Shown: piece after piece, positions 35,821 to 44,097 of the stretch | Position numbering within the stretch: the stretch's first letter is position 1 | Layout of the letters: each line of letters begins with the position of its first letter | Source: Pseudomonas sp. NBRC 111124 | GTDB lineage: Bacteria; Pseudomonadota; Gammaproteobacteria; Pseudomonadales; Pseudomonadaceae | Length of the DNA stretch: 64,000 bases | Reading direction: 5' to 3' | Assembly (NCBI RefSeq): GCF_001320245.1 | Contig: NZ_BCBA01000034.1 | Location: 43,699-107,698 of the forward strand | The notes under the pieces: generated by a model | Database searches by the model: none | The model's input: only the letters and a program-made list of their open reading frames with translations | Told to the model about the DNA's origin: nothing | Translations under genes and position numbers: made by a program

Positions 35821-36099
35821 TCAGATCTGTGGCAAGTTTCTGAGGTTGTCTTTAGCGGTGCGGTTGGGGTTAGCCCTCAGGTAGATGCTTTCATAGACTT
35901 CAACATCCGCACCGGTATGCCAGTCCTTGCCGTCGTGATAGCGCGATTTGAATGACACCCCGGTTTGGATGAGTTGAGCAACGAATTTGCGCGGCACTAT
36001 GAAGTTTTCCTTAGAGACCGATTTTCGAACTCGAACGTATTCGATGTGCTCTTCGGTTTCGTCAAGCTTAATACCATTGATGAAATAAACGTCTGCCAT
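35821..36099 (-). CDS. DUF3892-like small protein
   Basis: 92 residues beginning MADVYFINGIKLDETEEHIE, with a VRVRKSVSKENFIVPRKFV pattern and a YESIYLRANPN end resembling DUF3892 proteins, found in many accessory regions with unknown function. ATG 36099 has GGAG about 9 nt upstream. It lies 128 nt upstream of the SLATT gene on the same strand, and divergently from the Gabija genes. It could share the island promoter region at 36.1-36.5 kb. Confidence 0.6.
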   Translation of the reverse strand: MADVYFINGIKLDETEEHIEYVRVRKSVSKENFIVPRKFVAQLIQTGVSFKSRYHDGKDWHTGADVEVYESIYLRANPNRTAKDNLRNLPQI

Positions 36100-36549
36100 G
36101 GGGGGCTCCGATGTAGGGGTGGGTTATCCAGATCTCGGGGCGCAAGTTGCCAATTCAAGGCATGTTTTGGATTTATTTTTTTGGCAAAAAGTTGACGTGA
36201 GTTAAGTCAATAAAATGTCATTTATGACATTCGTTTGAATGTGCAGGTTTGTCTTCATGAATCTAGTTGGGGGCTTTTTCTCCAGGAACGGGGACTGGCC
36301 TCGCCAGGTGGCACGGCGGAGGCTATCAGGCGCTCAGTCGGAGGGGTAAGTTGGCGATCTGAATTTGTTCGCTGAGCTGCCCTGGCTGCCAATGATTGGT
36401 GAGTGTGATGTGAGAAATTTTCTGAGCCACTATTTGGCTACCACGTAACGATGGGCTGGGCTAGGATTGGCCAGCTGCAGCGTTATTCAATCAGAGCGTG
36501 CCTGAGTGCGTGGGCCGCCGGTCATGGTTAGCCAGAAGGGATTCGAGCG
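36100..36549. other. 450-nt divergent intergenic region between defence operons
   Basis: No gene seen. It separates the minus-strand CBASS/DUF3892 side from plus-strand gajA and must hold promoters for both. Two inverted repeats lie close to the DUF3892 end (36192-36231). The rest shows no clear signal. Confidence 0.6.
36192..36231. promoter_or_regulatory. paired inverted repeats, candidate operator
   Basis: TTGAC (36192-36196) N9 GTCAA (36206-36210) is followed by AATGTCA (36214-36220) TTTA TGACATT (36225-36231), a perfect 7-bp-arm palindrome. Both share the TGAC/GTCA half-site. It lies about 95-130 nt upstream of the DUF3892 gene. No adjacent repressor gene was seen. Confidence 0.45.
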
Positions 36550-38505
36550 TTGATACTCAAGCAGATGCGCGTGTGTGGTTTTCAATCGTTTGGTGCGAAA
36601 CCGGTCACTGTCGATTTCAGAAAACTGACGTTCCTGATTGGCCCCAACGGTTCCGGTAAAACAGCAACGCTGCAGGCGCTCTGCCGACTGTTCTCGATTG
36701 ATCCTAATCAGCGACGCCTGCGCAAGTCTGACTTCTTCGTTGCGCATGACGAAGAACATAGGCCGGATGAGCGCACGCTGTGGATCGAGGCGGATTTCTA
36801 CTTCCCAGAGATCGCCGACGAGACCCAGGAACACCCGACCATCCCGTGCAACTTTGGGCATATGCGGTTGGATAACATCAACGGTGTGCCCCGTGTGCGT
36901 TACCGCCTGGATGCCTCGCTCGGGCTCGACGATGAGATCGAGCAGAGCCTGCGCTACGTGTCGGAAGTCGACGAAGACGGCAATCCAGTTGCTACGTCCC
37001 CGGTACCGCGCGATGAACGTAATCAGATCCAGGTGCACTACTTGCCCGCGCGACGTGATCCGGCTGAACACATCACCTACGGGACAAATGCGCTTCTTGG
37101 TCGCTTACTCCGGGCCGTGAACTGGGCGGAGCAGCGCGAAAAGATCAGCCAGCTGTCCGCCGATATCTCCGAGAGCCTCAGCACCAACCCATCAGTGATC
37201 AACCTCGGTGATGGGATCGCCAATGCCTGGGGCAGGCTACACAAAGGTAAGTTTTTTAAAGACCCAAGCCTGACGTTCGTCACTCATGAAATCGAGGCAT
37301 TGCTTAGGCATCTCTCGGTATCCTTTACCCCCGGCCACGGCGAGCAGCAAGTCGATTTCTCTCGTCTGAGCGATGGGCAAAAATCGATGCTCTATCTGAC
37401 CTTGGTGCTCACCTCCCAGGCCATCGGAAGGGCAGTGCTTAAAGGCGATGATGACTCATTCGACATGGATAAGCTCAAGCCTGCCGTGTTCACCCTCATC
37501 GCTCTGGAAGAGCCCGAGAACAGCCTGTCCCCACATTATCTGGGCCGGATCGTATCGTCACTGAAGGATCTGGTGCTCGGTAGAGGAAATTCAGACGCTC
37601 AGGCAATGATCGCGACGCATGCTCCATCCATGTTGCGACGCGTCGAACCTGAGCAGATCCGTTACCTCAGACTTGATGAGTCACGCTGCACGGTCGTGAC
37701 CAGGATCAAGATGCCACCGGACAAGCATGGCGAAGCCTACAAATTTGTCAGAGAAGCCGTTCAGGCGTTTCCTGAAATCTATTTCTCAAGGTTAGTGGTG
37801 CTAGGAGAGGGTGATAGCGAGGAGATTGTGTTGCCTCGTTTACTCGCTGCAGAGGGACTTATGGTGGATGAGGCCGCGGTGTGCATTGCACCGCTAGGTG
37901 GCCGCCACGTGAACCACTTCTGGCGTCTCCTGAGCGAGCTGAAGATTCCTTACGTGACATTGCTGGATCTCGATGTGGCGCGGCATGGCGGAGGGTGGGG
38001 GAGGATCAAATATGTGGCAACACAGCTCAATCTCCATCAGCCCAGTCGGAGCTACATCTCCGCGGAAAAGCTGGATGAAATTCCTGCATGGAACAGCAAG
38101 GACTACAAGATTCTCAAGGTTGAGAAGAGCCGTGAATACCCGTCATACATCGCAGGGCTGGAACCTTATGACGTGTTCTTCTCAAGTCCTATGGACTTGG
38201 ATTTCGCCATGCTCTGCGCTTTTCCAGCAGCGTTCGGTATCGAGGCCAAGCACCTTGTGACACCGAAGGTAGGCCAACTCAGGTCTGTCTTGGGCGACAG
38301 CTTCTACGATGAGAAGCAGTACAGCGTTTCTGAGCGACAGTACTTCGCTGCCTACCACAAGCTCTTCAAGGTAGATAGCAAGCCTAAATCGCACATTGAG
38401 GCGCTCTCAAGGCTCACGGATGAAGACCTGCGGCAAGGCATGCCGTCATCTCTCAAACGGCTCGTCAAGCATGTGATCAAAATGGCTGGGGAGCTCCACG
38501 AATGA
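36550..38505 (+). CDS. gajA: Gabija GajA: OLD-family ATPase with TOPRIM nuclease
   Basis: 651 residues. Walker A is GPNGSGKT (31-38), the ABC-like signature LSDGQKSMLYL near 272, Walker B TLIALEEPENSLSP near 315 and the switch ATHAPSM near 355. The TOPRIM domain has VVLGEGDSEEIVLPRLL near 415 and LLDLDVARHGGG near 470. This is the architecture of GajA, which nicks phage DNA when nucleotide pools fall. It is longer than the best-studied GajA (about 578). TTG 36550 has AAGGG 9 nt upstream; ATG 36568 is the alternative. Its stop overlaps the gajB start (ATGA). Confidence 0.85.
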   Translation: MILKQMRVCGFQSFGAKPVTVDFRKLTFLIGPNGSGKTATLQALCRLFSIDPNQRRLRKSDFFVAHDEEHRPDERTLWIEADFYFPEIADETQEHPTIPCNFGHMRLDNINGVPRVRYRLDASLGLDDEIEQSLRYVSEVDEDGNPVATSPVPRDERNQIQVHYLPARRDPAEHITYGTNALLGRLLRAVNWAEQREKISQLSADISESLSTNPSVINLGDGIANAWGRLHKGKFFKDPSLTFVTHEIEALLRHLSVSFTPGHGEQQVDFSRLSDGQKSMLYLTLVLTSQAIGRAVLKGDDDSFDMDKLKPAVFTLIALEEPENSLSPHYLGRIVSSLKDLVLGRGNSDAQAMIATHAPSMLRRVEPEQIRYLRLDESRCTVVTRIKMPPDKHGEAYKFVREAVQAFPEIYFSRLVVLGEGDSEEIVLPRLLAAEGLMVDEAAVCIAPLGGRHVNHFWRLLSELKIPYVTLLDLDVARHGGGWGRIKYVATQLNLHQPSRSYISAEKLDEIPAWNSKDYKILKVEKSREYPSYIAGLEPYDVFFSSPMDLDFAMLCAFPAAFGIEAKHLVTPKVGQLRSVLGDSFYDEKQYSVSERQYFAAYHKLFKVDSKPKSHIEALSRLTDEDLRQGMPSSLKRLVKHVIKMAGELHE

Positions 38506-40166
38506 TCAGGGTCGAGGAGTGGACGCCATCGGACGGAATCGTGCTTGAGCCTAATGCAGATACCGCAGCAAGGGAGCAGATACGCTGTGTAGCGTTGACG
38601 GCAGGCCCAGGCTCAGGGAAGTCCGAACTTCTCGCTCAGCGGGCCGACTTCCTGCTCACAACCGGTGTATGCCGTTACCCAAAGCGTATCTTGGCAATCG
38701 CCTTCAAAGTTGATGCCAGCAATAACCTGAAGGAACGTGTTTGGCGTCGGTGCGGCGCCGTTTATGCGGGTCGCTTCGACAGCTATACCTTCCATGGTTT
38801 GGCCAAGAGAATTGTCGAGCGGTTCCGACCTGTGTTGACAGGCACCGATGCGCTGAACCCGAGCTTCAAGGTTGTTGCCAAGGGCAAGGCTCATCCCGTG
38901 CAGACCGAGTTCAAAGAACTCATCCCACTCGCCATCAAGATTCTTGACGCCTATCCGCCGGCGATCAACGCGATACGCCAAACGTACAGCGATGTCTTCC
39001 TGGACGAATTCCAGGACTGCACGGATGAACAATACAAGCTCGTGACTAGGCTCTTCGTAGGGTCTGGTCGCCGCGTGACTGCGGTAGGGGATGTGAAGCA
39101 GAAGATCATGGGATGGGCGGGTGCCTTGGATGGTGTGTTCGCTAGGTTCGTCGAAGACTTCGATGCGCGACACCTCAATATCTACCGCAACTTCCGGTCA
39201 CTGCCTCACCTGCTTAGGCTTCAGAACGACATCATCAAAGTGCTCGATCCTGCATCGGAAATGCCTGGGAGTTTGCTCACTGGCCAAGGGGGTGAGATTC
39301 ATTTGCTGCGCTATGCCGATTGCGAAGATGAGGCCCGTGACCTCGCCGAGCGAATTTCGCATTGGGTCAACGTTGAGGGAATCGCACCCGCAAAGATCGC
39401 GATACTTACGCGTGCTCAGCCCGAGGCCTACTGCGTGCGTTTGACTTCCGAGCTGGAGAGCTGGGGTATCAGCTATCGGAACGAAAACAAGGCACAGGAC
39501 ATCTCCACTGAGCCTATTGCCCAGGTCATCGTGGATTACCTGCTTTGTATCTATGGCCTGCGAGAGCCCAAGGCTTGGACGCGTCTAACTCGCCGGATCA
39601 TTCCTTCGGAGGACGACGCCGACGGTAAGCTCAAGAGCAATTGGAGTCGTTATGTCAAAGAGGCGCGCAAGTCGGCCGCGGCTGATATGGTTGGCAAGAC
39701 GTATGCTCAGCGGTGGGAGCTCCTGGAAGAGTTTCTGACGATGGTGGGGCAGACGTTACTGGCCGGCCTGTCTCATGATTACCAGTCCCGAGAGCATCTA
39801 CGCGAGCTCATCGAGAGCGTCAAAACCTACATTGACGAAGCCATGGTCAGAGAACCCGACCTTCTTCAAGCGCTGGCTCAGCTCTCAAATGACCAGTCGA
39901 TACGAATACTCACCGTGCACAAGAGCAAAGGCTTGGAGTTCGACACAGTCGTATTGCTTGGCGTAGAAAGTCAGGCCTACTTCGGTGACCTCCATGAGAG
40001 CCGATGCACATTTTTTGTCGGCGTATCACGTGCAGAGCGACGACTTGTGGTGACAACGGCGGAGCATCGGGACAATCTCGGGCAGGTCAACCACTGGAAG
40101 GTATCCCGCACAGCCCAAGCTGAATTCCTAGGGTACGTGAGTCCTTGGATCACCCATTCTAACTGA
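38502..40166 (+). CDS. gajB: Gabija GajB: UvrD/Rep-like helicase
   Basis: 554-residue superfamily 1A helicase. It has Walker A TAGPGSGKSELL (33-44), motif II VFLDEFQD near 165, motif III GDVKQKIMGWAGA, a 2B-like central part, motif V VHKSKGLEFDTVVL near 469 and motif VI FVGVSRAERRLVVT near 505. GajB senses DNA ends produced during phage infection and works with GajA. The ATGA overlap with gajA shows translational coupling. No other Gabija gene is needed, so the system appears complete. Confidence 0.85.
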   Translation: MIRVEEWTPSDGIVLEPNADTAAREQIRCVALTAGPGSGKSELLAQRADFLLTTGVCRYPKRILAIAFKVDASNNLKERVWRRCGAVYAGRFDSYTFHGLAKRIVERFRPVLTGTDALNPSFKVVAKGKAHPVQTEFKELIPLAIKILDAYPPAINAIRQTYSDVFLDEFQDCTDEQYKLVTRLFVGSGRRVTAVGDVKQKIMGWAGALDGVFARFVEDFDARHLNIYRNFRSLPHLLRLQNDIIKVLDPASEMPGSLLTGQGGEIHLLRYADCEDEARDLAERISHWVNVEGIAPAKIAILTRAQPEAYCVRLTSELESWGISYRNENKAQDISTEPIAQVIVDYLLCIYGLREPKAWTRLTRRIIPSEDDADGKLKSNWSRYVKEARKSAAADMVGKTYAQRWELLEEFLTMVGQTLLAGLSHDYQSREHLRELIESVKTYIDEAMVREPDLLQALAQLSNDQSIRILTVHKSKGLEFDTVVLLGVESQAYFGDLHESRCTFFVGVSRAERRLVVTTAEHRDNLGQVNHWKVSRTAQAEFLGYVSPWITHSN

Positions 40167-40313
40167 TCATGGAAAACGATCGGCAAACCGCGCAGCGCCA
40201 TCCCAACCTACGCAGGTGTTGGTTGATCGTTGCCGTGAAACGGCTAGCTGCCTGAAAATTCCGCCTGAGAAAGATCCGGGGCTTTCAATTCCTACAAGCG
40301 CTTCTCAAGGTCT

Positions 40314-40666
40314 ATGCCTCAACCCCCACATCCGGGCAGTGCTGGCACCTATGACGAGGTTCGGCAATCGCTGGAGGACTACCTCGCGCCGTTCAAAGGT
40401 GAGGCCTAATGTGGTGCTCCTGGGGTGATTACGATGCCAAGCAATTAGCCATGGATGCCGACCGGAAGATCTGCGAACCCATGCTTGCCGGCCTGGCACA
40501 CACGAACGCCAAAAAGTGGCACTGGAAAGTGCTGAACTGCCGTGCAATGGCCCTCCGGCCTGCAGTTGAAGACTGGGGCATCGAGTGGTCAGGCCAGTAT
40601 CACAGAGGTATCGATGCCGCTCGAAACTTGGGCGTGCTGGTAGGTGAGATCCTGCGAGCTGGCTGA
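40314..40666 (+). pseudogene. remnant of a DEDDh 3'-5' exonuclease (ERI-1/KapD-like)
   Basis: The segment at 40409-40666 encodes WCSWGDYDAKQLAMDADR and ends GQYHRGIDAARNLGVLV: the middle Asp motif and the final H-x4-D motif of DEDDh exonucleases. The preceding 31-codon frame (40314-40409) ends GTYDEVRQSLEDYLAPFKGEA (shortened reading), which fits the stretch just before that motif, but is in another frame, joined by TAATG. The first catalytic motif (DxE) is missing. It is therefore a decayed gene left after Gabija, probably another defence-type nuclease. Confidence 0.55.
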
Positions 40667-40707
40667 TCCGGCTGGGCTGGCAGTATCATGTCAGTTTGAG
40701 TGCAAAT

Positions 40708-40731
40708 GGGCCCTGCGGGGCCCTTTTCTTT
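40708..40731 (+). terminator. intrinsic terminator
   Basis: GGGCCC (40708-40713), loop TGCG, GGGCCC (40718-40723), then TTTTCTTT. It separates the exonuclease remnant from the next membrane protein gene, starting just 20 nt further on. Confidence 0.8.
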
Positions 40732-40751
40732 GGGTGAAGGAAGAAACGGCA

Positions 40752-41489
40752 ATGCTGGATTGGTGGGACAAATATCGGGACAAGGCATTGCTGGTCGCAT
40801 TCGGGGTGGCTTTTGTACTGCTTGTGTTGGTGAAGGTGAAGCTGGACGTCCCGGCTTTTATGAAAGGGCCGGGCTGGAAAACCTGGATCGATTTTTTCCA
40901 ATCAGATGCCTTCGAAGATATAGCTGGCGATACCCTTACTGGCTTGATAAGCGGCTATATTTTTTATGTCTTGGTACAGTGGATGCCAAGGGTCAACGCT
41001 GAGCGAAAAGCCAAAAAACTGTTGAATTCGCTGGTTTCCGGACACGTTGAAAGCTTCCAAAAAGCAGAGATTTTCGGTCATTCACGATCTCTGGCAGAAT
41101 TTGATGAGCTAAAAATTGGTGATATTGAGGGCAACCTCCAAACGCTCCAAGGGGAGACTGAGGTGTCTAGCTTGCTGGCGATTTCCTACATGAGCAAGTG
41201 GAGCCATCAAATGATGTCGGATTCGCTGCAGGTAGCTCTGATGCTAGGAATTCCACAAGCACAGCTTTGGATGGAGCTGACTTCCAGGGTGGCTAAGATC
41301 AAGTACCTGTCCGAGGAGGCTGATAAGGGTGGGGTTCTTGGGCGACAGCGCCAAGCAGTGGACACGATAGGCGCCGTAGTAATCGGGAAAGAGGCTTGTG
41401 AGGCGGATCAGAAATGGCACGAGGAAATAAAGTCTCAGTCCACGAAATTCTTCGAGTTGGCAAAGAAATGGGAGAAGATCAACAGCTAA
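40752..41489 (+). CDS. two-TM cargo protein of unknown function
   Basis: 245 residues. TM1 lies near residues 12-28 (ALLVAFGVAFVLLVLV), a possible second membrane segment near 64-82 (TLTGLISGYIFYVLVQW), then a soluble helical C-terminal domain of about 160 residues. ATG 40752 has GGAAG about 9 nt upstream. No family was recognised. Its place right after Gabija in a GMT island and its N-terminal membrane hairpin plus soluble part suggest a possible defence effector, but this is inference only. Confidence 0.6.
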   Translation: MLDWWDKYRDKALLVAFGVAFVLLVLVKVKLDVPAFMKGPGWKTWIDFFQSDAFEDIAGDTLTGLISGYIFYVLVQWMPRVNAERKAKKLLNSLVSGHVESFQKAEIFGHSRSLAEFDELKIGDIEGNLQTLQGETEVSSLLAISYMSKWSHQMMSDSLQVALMLGIPQAQLWMELTSRVAKIKYLSEEADKGGVLGRQRQAVDTIGAVVIGKEACEADQKWHEEIKSQSTKFFELAKKWEKINS

Positions 41490-42055
41490 GCAAGGTGGAT
41501 TGAATAATTATACTCATGCAGCGCTGCACTTTACTATCGAGGTGCAGGATTGCTTCTAATTGAATTATTGAATAGAACGAAAAATCTATTGAGAGCTAAC
41601 TTCCTTTCGGTGTGCTTCAGACCTAAACTCAGACCCAAATGGGCACACGTAAATGCCAGATGCTGGGCCCATCGTGTTTAAGAAGCCAGAGCATTGCGAT
41701 AGTAGAGCAAATATTTGCTTTTCTCGACAGTTTGTTGTGGGGCTGCTAATCGCTTCTTGGTGTTGGCTGGAAAGCCTGATGAAACAAGTAGTGCAATTAT
41801 CACCGATACCCCATCCAATACTATTCACCCAATATTCCTACTCTCCCCCTACCCAAACACCCCAAACCCCCTCAACCCGAGCCCCCATAAACCCCTTTTG
41901 TCCCCGTCAAATTACCAAATCACCGCATACTATCTACTCACTACTACTACCTCTTCGGGTGCTTTGCCCACGAGCTTTGCAAGCAAAGACACCCCAGCTA
42001 GCCCTCCTGGAGAGCCAAGAAAAACATACGCAGAGGGCAGCAGGGTAGGGTGCGA
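41490..42055. other. 566-nt gene-free region with a G-poor C-rich tract; candidate right end of the GMT element
   Basis: No convincing gene. From about 41800 to 41970 the plus strand is almost free of G and rich in C runs, like the left end at 24120-24220. It contains CCGCATACTATCTACT (41933-41948), one mismatch from the left-end copy. A short CTTTGC-AAGC-AAAG hairpin follows near 41975. No part of the interrupted channel gene follows it. Confidence 0.5.
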
Positions 42056-43087
42056 TCACGCAGCAGGAGGCCTGACCAGAACCAGAGATTCGTCGTCCTG
42101 TTCGTACACTTCAGGTATGGCTTCCTCACCAGGAAACTCCATTGCCACCAGAGCTTTCGCTTGGTTGAACGCTCGGTGGATAGAGTGACCAAATCCGATA
42201 GCTGAGTAGAACTGTGCAGCGAAGAAGCGAGCGGGCAGATCGCCAACATCGCGGTTCATGCCTATCGCTGCTGGTACGTGCCGGATACATGCTGCGGCTT
42301 GGTTAAACGAAAAACAGGTGTTGAAGAAGACGAGCTTCAGGTTGTCGGAGCCGATTGCCATGGCGCTCACGATACCCTCCAGTGGGACATGCTTTGCGTT
42401 CCCCTGGTCATCCTGGAGTACCAGCGTGTCAGCACTTGTGCCGTGGCCGCTGAAGTGGACAATGGTCGGTTTAAGCTCGTTTATGGCTTGGAACACATCC
42501 ATGGGCCTAACCGCCCAGCGGGTATGAAATTCAAGCACGTCCCGATGTGCGGATGCCCTGATCTTCTCGCCAATCAGACGCGCTTCCTCATCCAGCAGTA
42601 GCCTGTTGCTTTTATCGCTACCGGGGTCAGCTGCGAAGAACACCACCGTGATTTTCTCAGGCAGTGCTTTTAGCTTCTCGATCTCTCTGGCAGTTTGATC
42701 GTGCAGTTCTTCATGACGGGTCAATCCATCGTTGATCTCCCTCAAGCGCTGCTCCTGTGCAGCATCCAGGCGCTGCTGTTCACGCTTGAGCGCCTGGGCC
42801 AGACGCTGTTCACTCTGGGCTAGCCGCTTCTGAGCTTCGAGGATCTTCTTCTCTAGTTGGCTGACATCAGAAAGCGCTTTGGTCTGTTCGCTCTGGTAGC
42901 GTTGGGCATCACGTAGCTTAGATTTCACCGTACTAGCGGAAGAGGTCTTGCTGGCTGCGGCGCTTGCATCGGCGCTTTTCTTGCCGGCATTCGCCGCCGC
43001 CTTGACCTTCTTTACTTTGTCGCCCTGTAGCCTGGCGATGGTGCGTTGATGCTGCTCCACTTGGGTGCGATAGAGGCTGATGCTCAC
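42056..43087 (-). CDS. coiled-coil CHAT-domain (caspase-like) protease
   Basis: 343 residues. Residues 1-140 are charged, Ala/Lys/Gln-rich and strongly helical (coiled coil, e.g. LEKKILEAQKRLAQSEQRL). Residues 145-343 form a CHAT domain: VVFFAADP, IVHFSGHG with catalytic His215, VFFNTCFS with catalytic Cys258. CHAT proteases act in CRISPR-linked (TPR-CHAT) and other abortive systems by cutting a partner protein. ATG 43087 is the start. A membrane protein gene lies divergently 150 nt away and could be its target or partner (inference). No TPR or gasdermin-like gene is adjacent. Confidence 0.8.
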   Translation of the reverse strand: MSISLYRTQVEQHQRTIARLQGDKVKKVKAAANAGKKSADASAAASKTSSASTVKSKLRDAQRYQSEQTKALSDVSQLEKKILEAQKRLAQSEQRLAQALKREQQRLDAAQEQRLREINDGLTRHEELHDQTAREIEKLKALPEKITVVFFAADPGSDKSNRLLLDEEARLIGEKIRASAHRDVLEFHTRWAVRPMDVFQAINELKPTIVHFSGHGTSADTLVLQDDQGNAKHVPLEGIVSAMAIGSDNLKLVFFNTCFSFNQAAACIRHVPAAIGMNRDVGDLPARFFAAQFYSAIGFGHSIHRAFNQAKALVAMEFPGEEAIPEVYEQDDESLVLVRPPAA

Positions 43088-43236
43088 CGGTAGGATCCTT
43101 TCTGTAGGCGCAGGGTGCCCAGCAGGGCGCTGGAGGCGCTATCATAGTGCCACTCCCGCATGTGCGATCGCTACAGCTAGCCATCACAGCCAAGCCTTGC
43201 CGCACGACGCACTGCCAGCAATCTTTGGATGGTCTT

Positions 43237-43731
43237 ATGGACGAAACCATTTCCTACCTGAAAGACAGGTTCAAGGATGAGCAAGACCGCTTCAATCACG
43301 TCGAGAACAAGAGCGCGCGATTCTTCACGGCGGTCTCGATTCTAATTGCAGGCCTCAGCGCAATCGCAGGCCTCAAGAACGGGGTCATTTTTCAGCTTGG
43401 ATCGCCGCTGGCCATCCTGACCTTCATTGCCTTCATCGTGGCTGCGTTCGCCATTGCCTGTGCGTGGGGGCACGCCCTGAGCGCACTTCGCATCAAGGAC
43501 TACCCGAACCTCCCGTCCTCCCGCGCCACTGGCGAGTATTTGATTGCCGTGGATGACGAAGGGCAGAAGAAGCACATCTACAACTGCTACATCGATACGC
43601 TTGAGGCGCTTAAGGTCACCGTAGCGGAGAAGACCAAGCCCCTGGATCTCGCATACCAGGAAATCACTATCGGAGCGGGTGCCTTCGCAGCGCTCGCTGT
43701 TCTAGTCACCTTGAGGGAGCTAATTGCGTGA
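43237..43731 (+). CDS. small multi-TM protein, Pycsar/SLATT-effector-like layout
   Basis: 164 residues. A charged N-terminal helix (LKDRFKDEQDRFNHVENKSA) leads into TM1 (FFTAVSILIAGLSAIAGL, about 29-46) and TM2 (LAILTFIAFIVAAFAIACAW, about 56-75), then a soluble segment with YNCYIDTLEALKVTV and a terminal TM (about 146-162). The helix-TM hairpin-helix plan resembles membrane effectors of nucleotide-signalling defence systems, but no cyclase is next to it. ATG 43237 has only a weak GGATGG upstream. It faces the CHAT gene divergently; its stop overlaps a tiny downstream gene. Confidence 0.7.
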   Translation: MDETISYLKDRFKDEQDRFNHVENKSARFFTAVSILIAGLSAIAGLKNGVIFQLGSPLAILTFIAFIVAAFAIACAWGHALSALRIKDYPNLPSSRATGEYLIAVDDEGQKKHIYNCYIDTLEALKVTVAEKTKPLDLAYQEITIGAGAFAALAVLVTLRELIA

Positions 43732-43859
43732 CCGACCAGAAGAAACCAAGCAATAGCGAGCAAACGCGTGTTCCGCCACCGCCGCCTACAACTGAATACC
43801 AACGGCGCGCTGAGGAGCCTCCTGTTAACCGTCAAGGCACAACAGACCGTCGTCGCTGA
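43728..43859 (+). CDS. 43-residue proline-rich peptide, coupled to the membrane protein
   Basis: GTG 43728 overlaps the previous stop (GTGA) and opens a 43-codon frame: MTDQKKPSNSEQTRVPPPPP followed by TTEYQRRAEEPPVNRQG and an Arg-rich end. The 4-nt overlap argues it is translated by re-initiation. It is Pro-, Arg- and Gln-rich, probably disordered, with a polyproline stretch that could bind a partner. No family was recognised. Confidence 0.55.
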   Translation: MTDQKKPSNSEQTRVPPPPPTTEYQRRAEEPPVNRQGTTDRRR

Positions 43860-44097
43860 GCCGTCACTCCAGCCGAGGGGCAAGCCAACCAGGTCAGGTA
43901 GACCCACAAGCTATGTAGGTCAACCAGGCCTGGTAAGCTCATCAATATCATCAATCCCTCGACTCTCAAGGGGGAGCGATTGCCCTTCATCGAGAAGGGA
44001 TTAGTACAGCTGCAAACAACAATGCGACGTAGGGCAATCAATGCTCGTGTCATCACAACAAACAATCTAGGCATTGTTTTGGGTAAACGTCAGCGAG

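Noticed and set aside
40409..40666. TnpB/IS200-IS605 C-terminal fragment
   Set aside because: The ending GIDAARNLG first suggested TnpB, but WGDYD plus H-x4-D fits a DEDDh exonuclease better and no zinc-ribbon CxxC is present.
42056..43087. TPR-CHAT (Craspase) of a type III-E CRISPR system
   Set aside because: No TPRs, no gRAMP effector and no CRISPR repeats nearby; the N-terminus is coiled coil.
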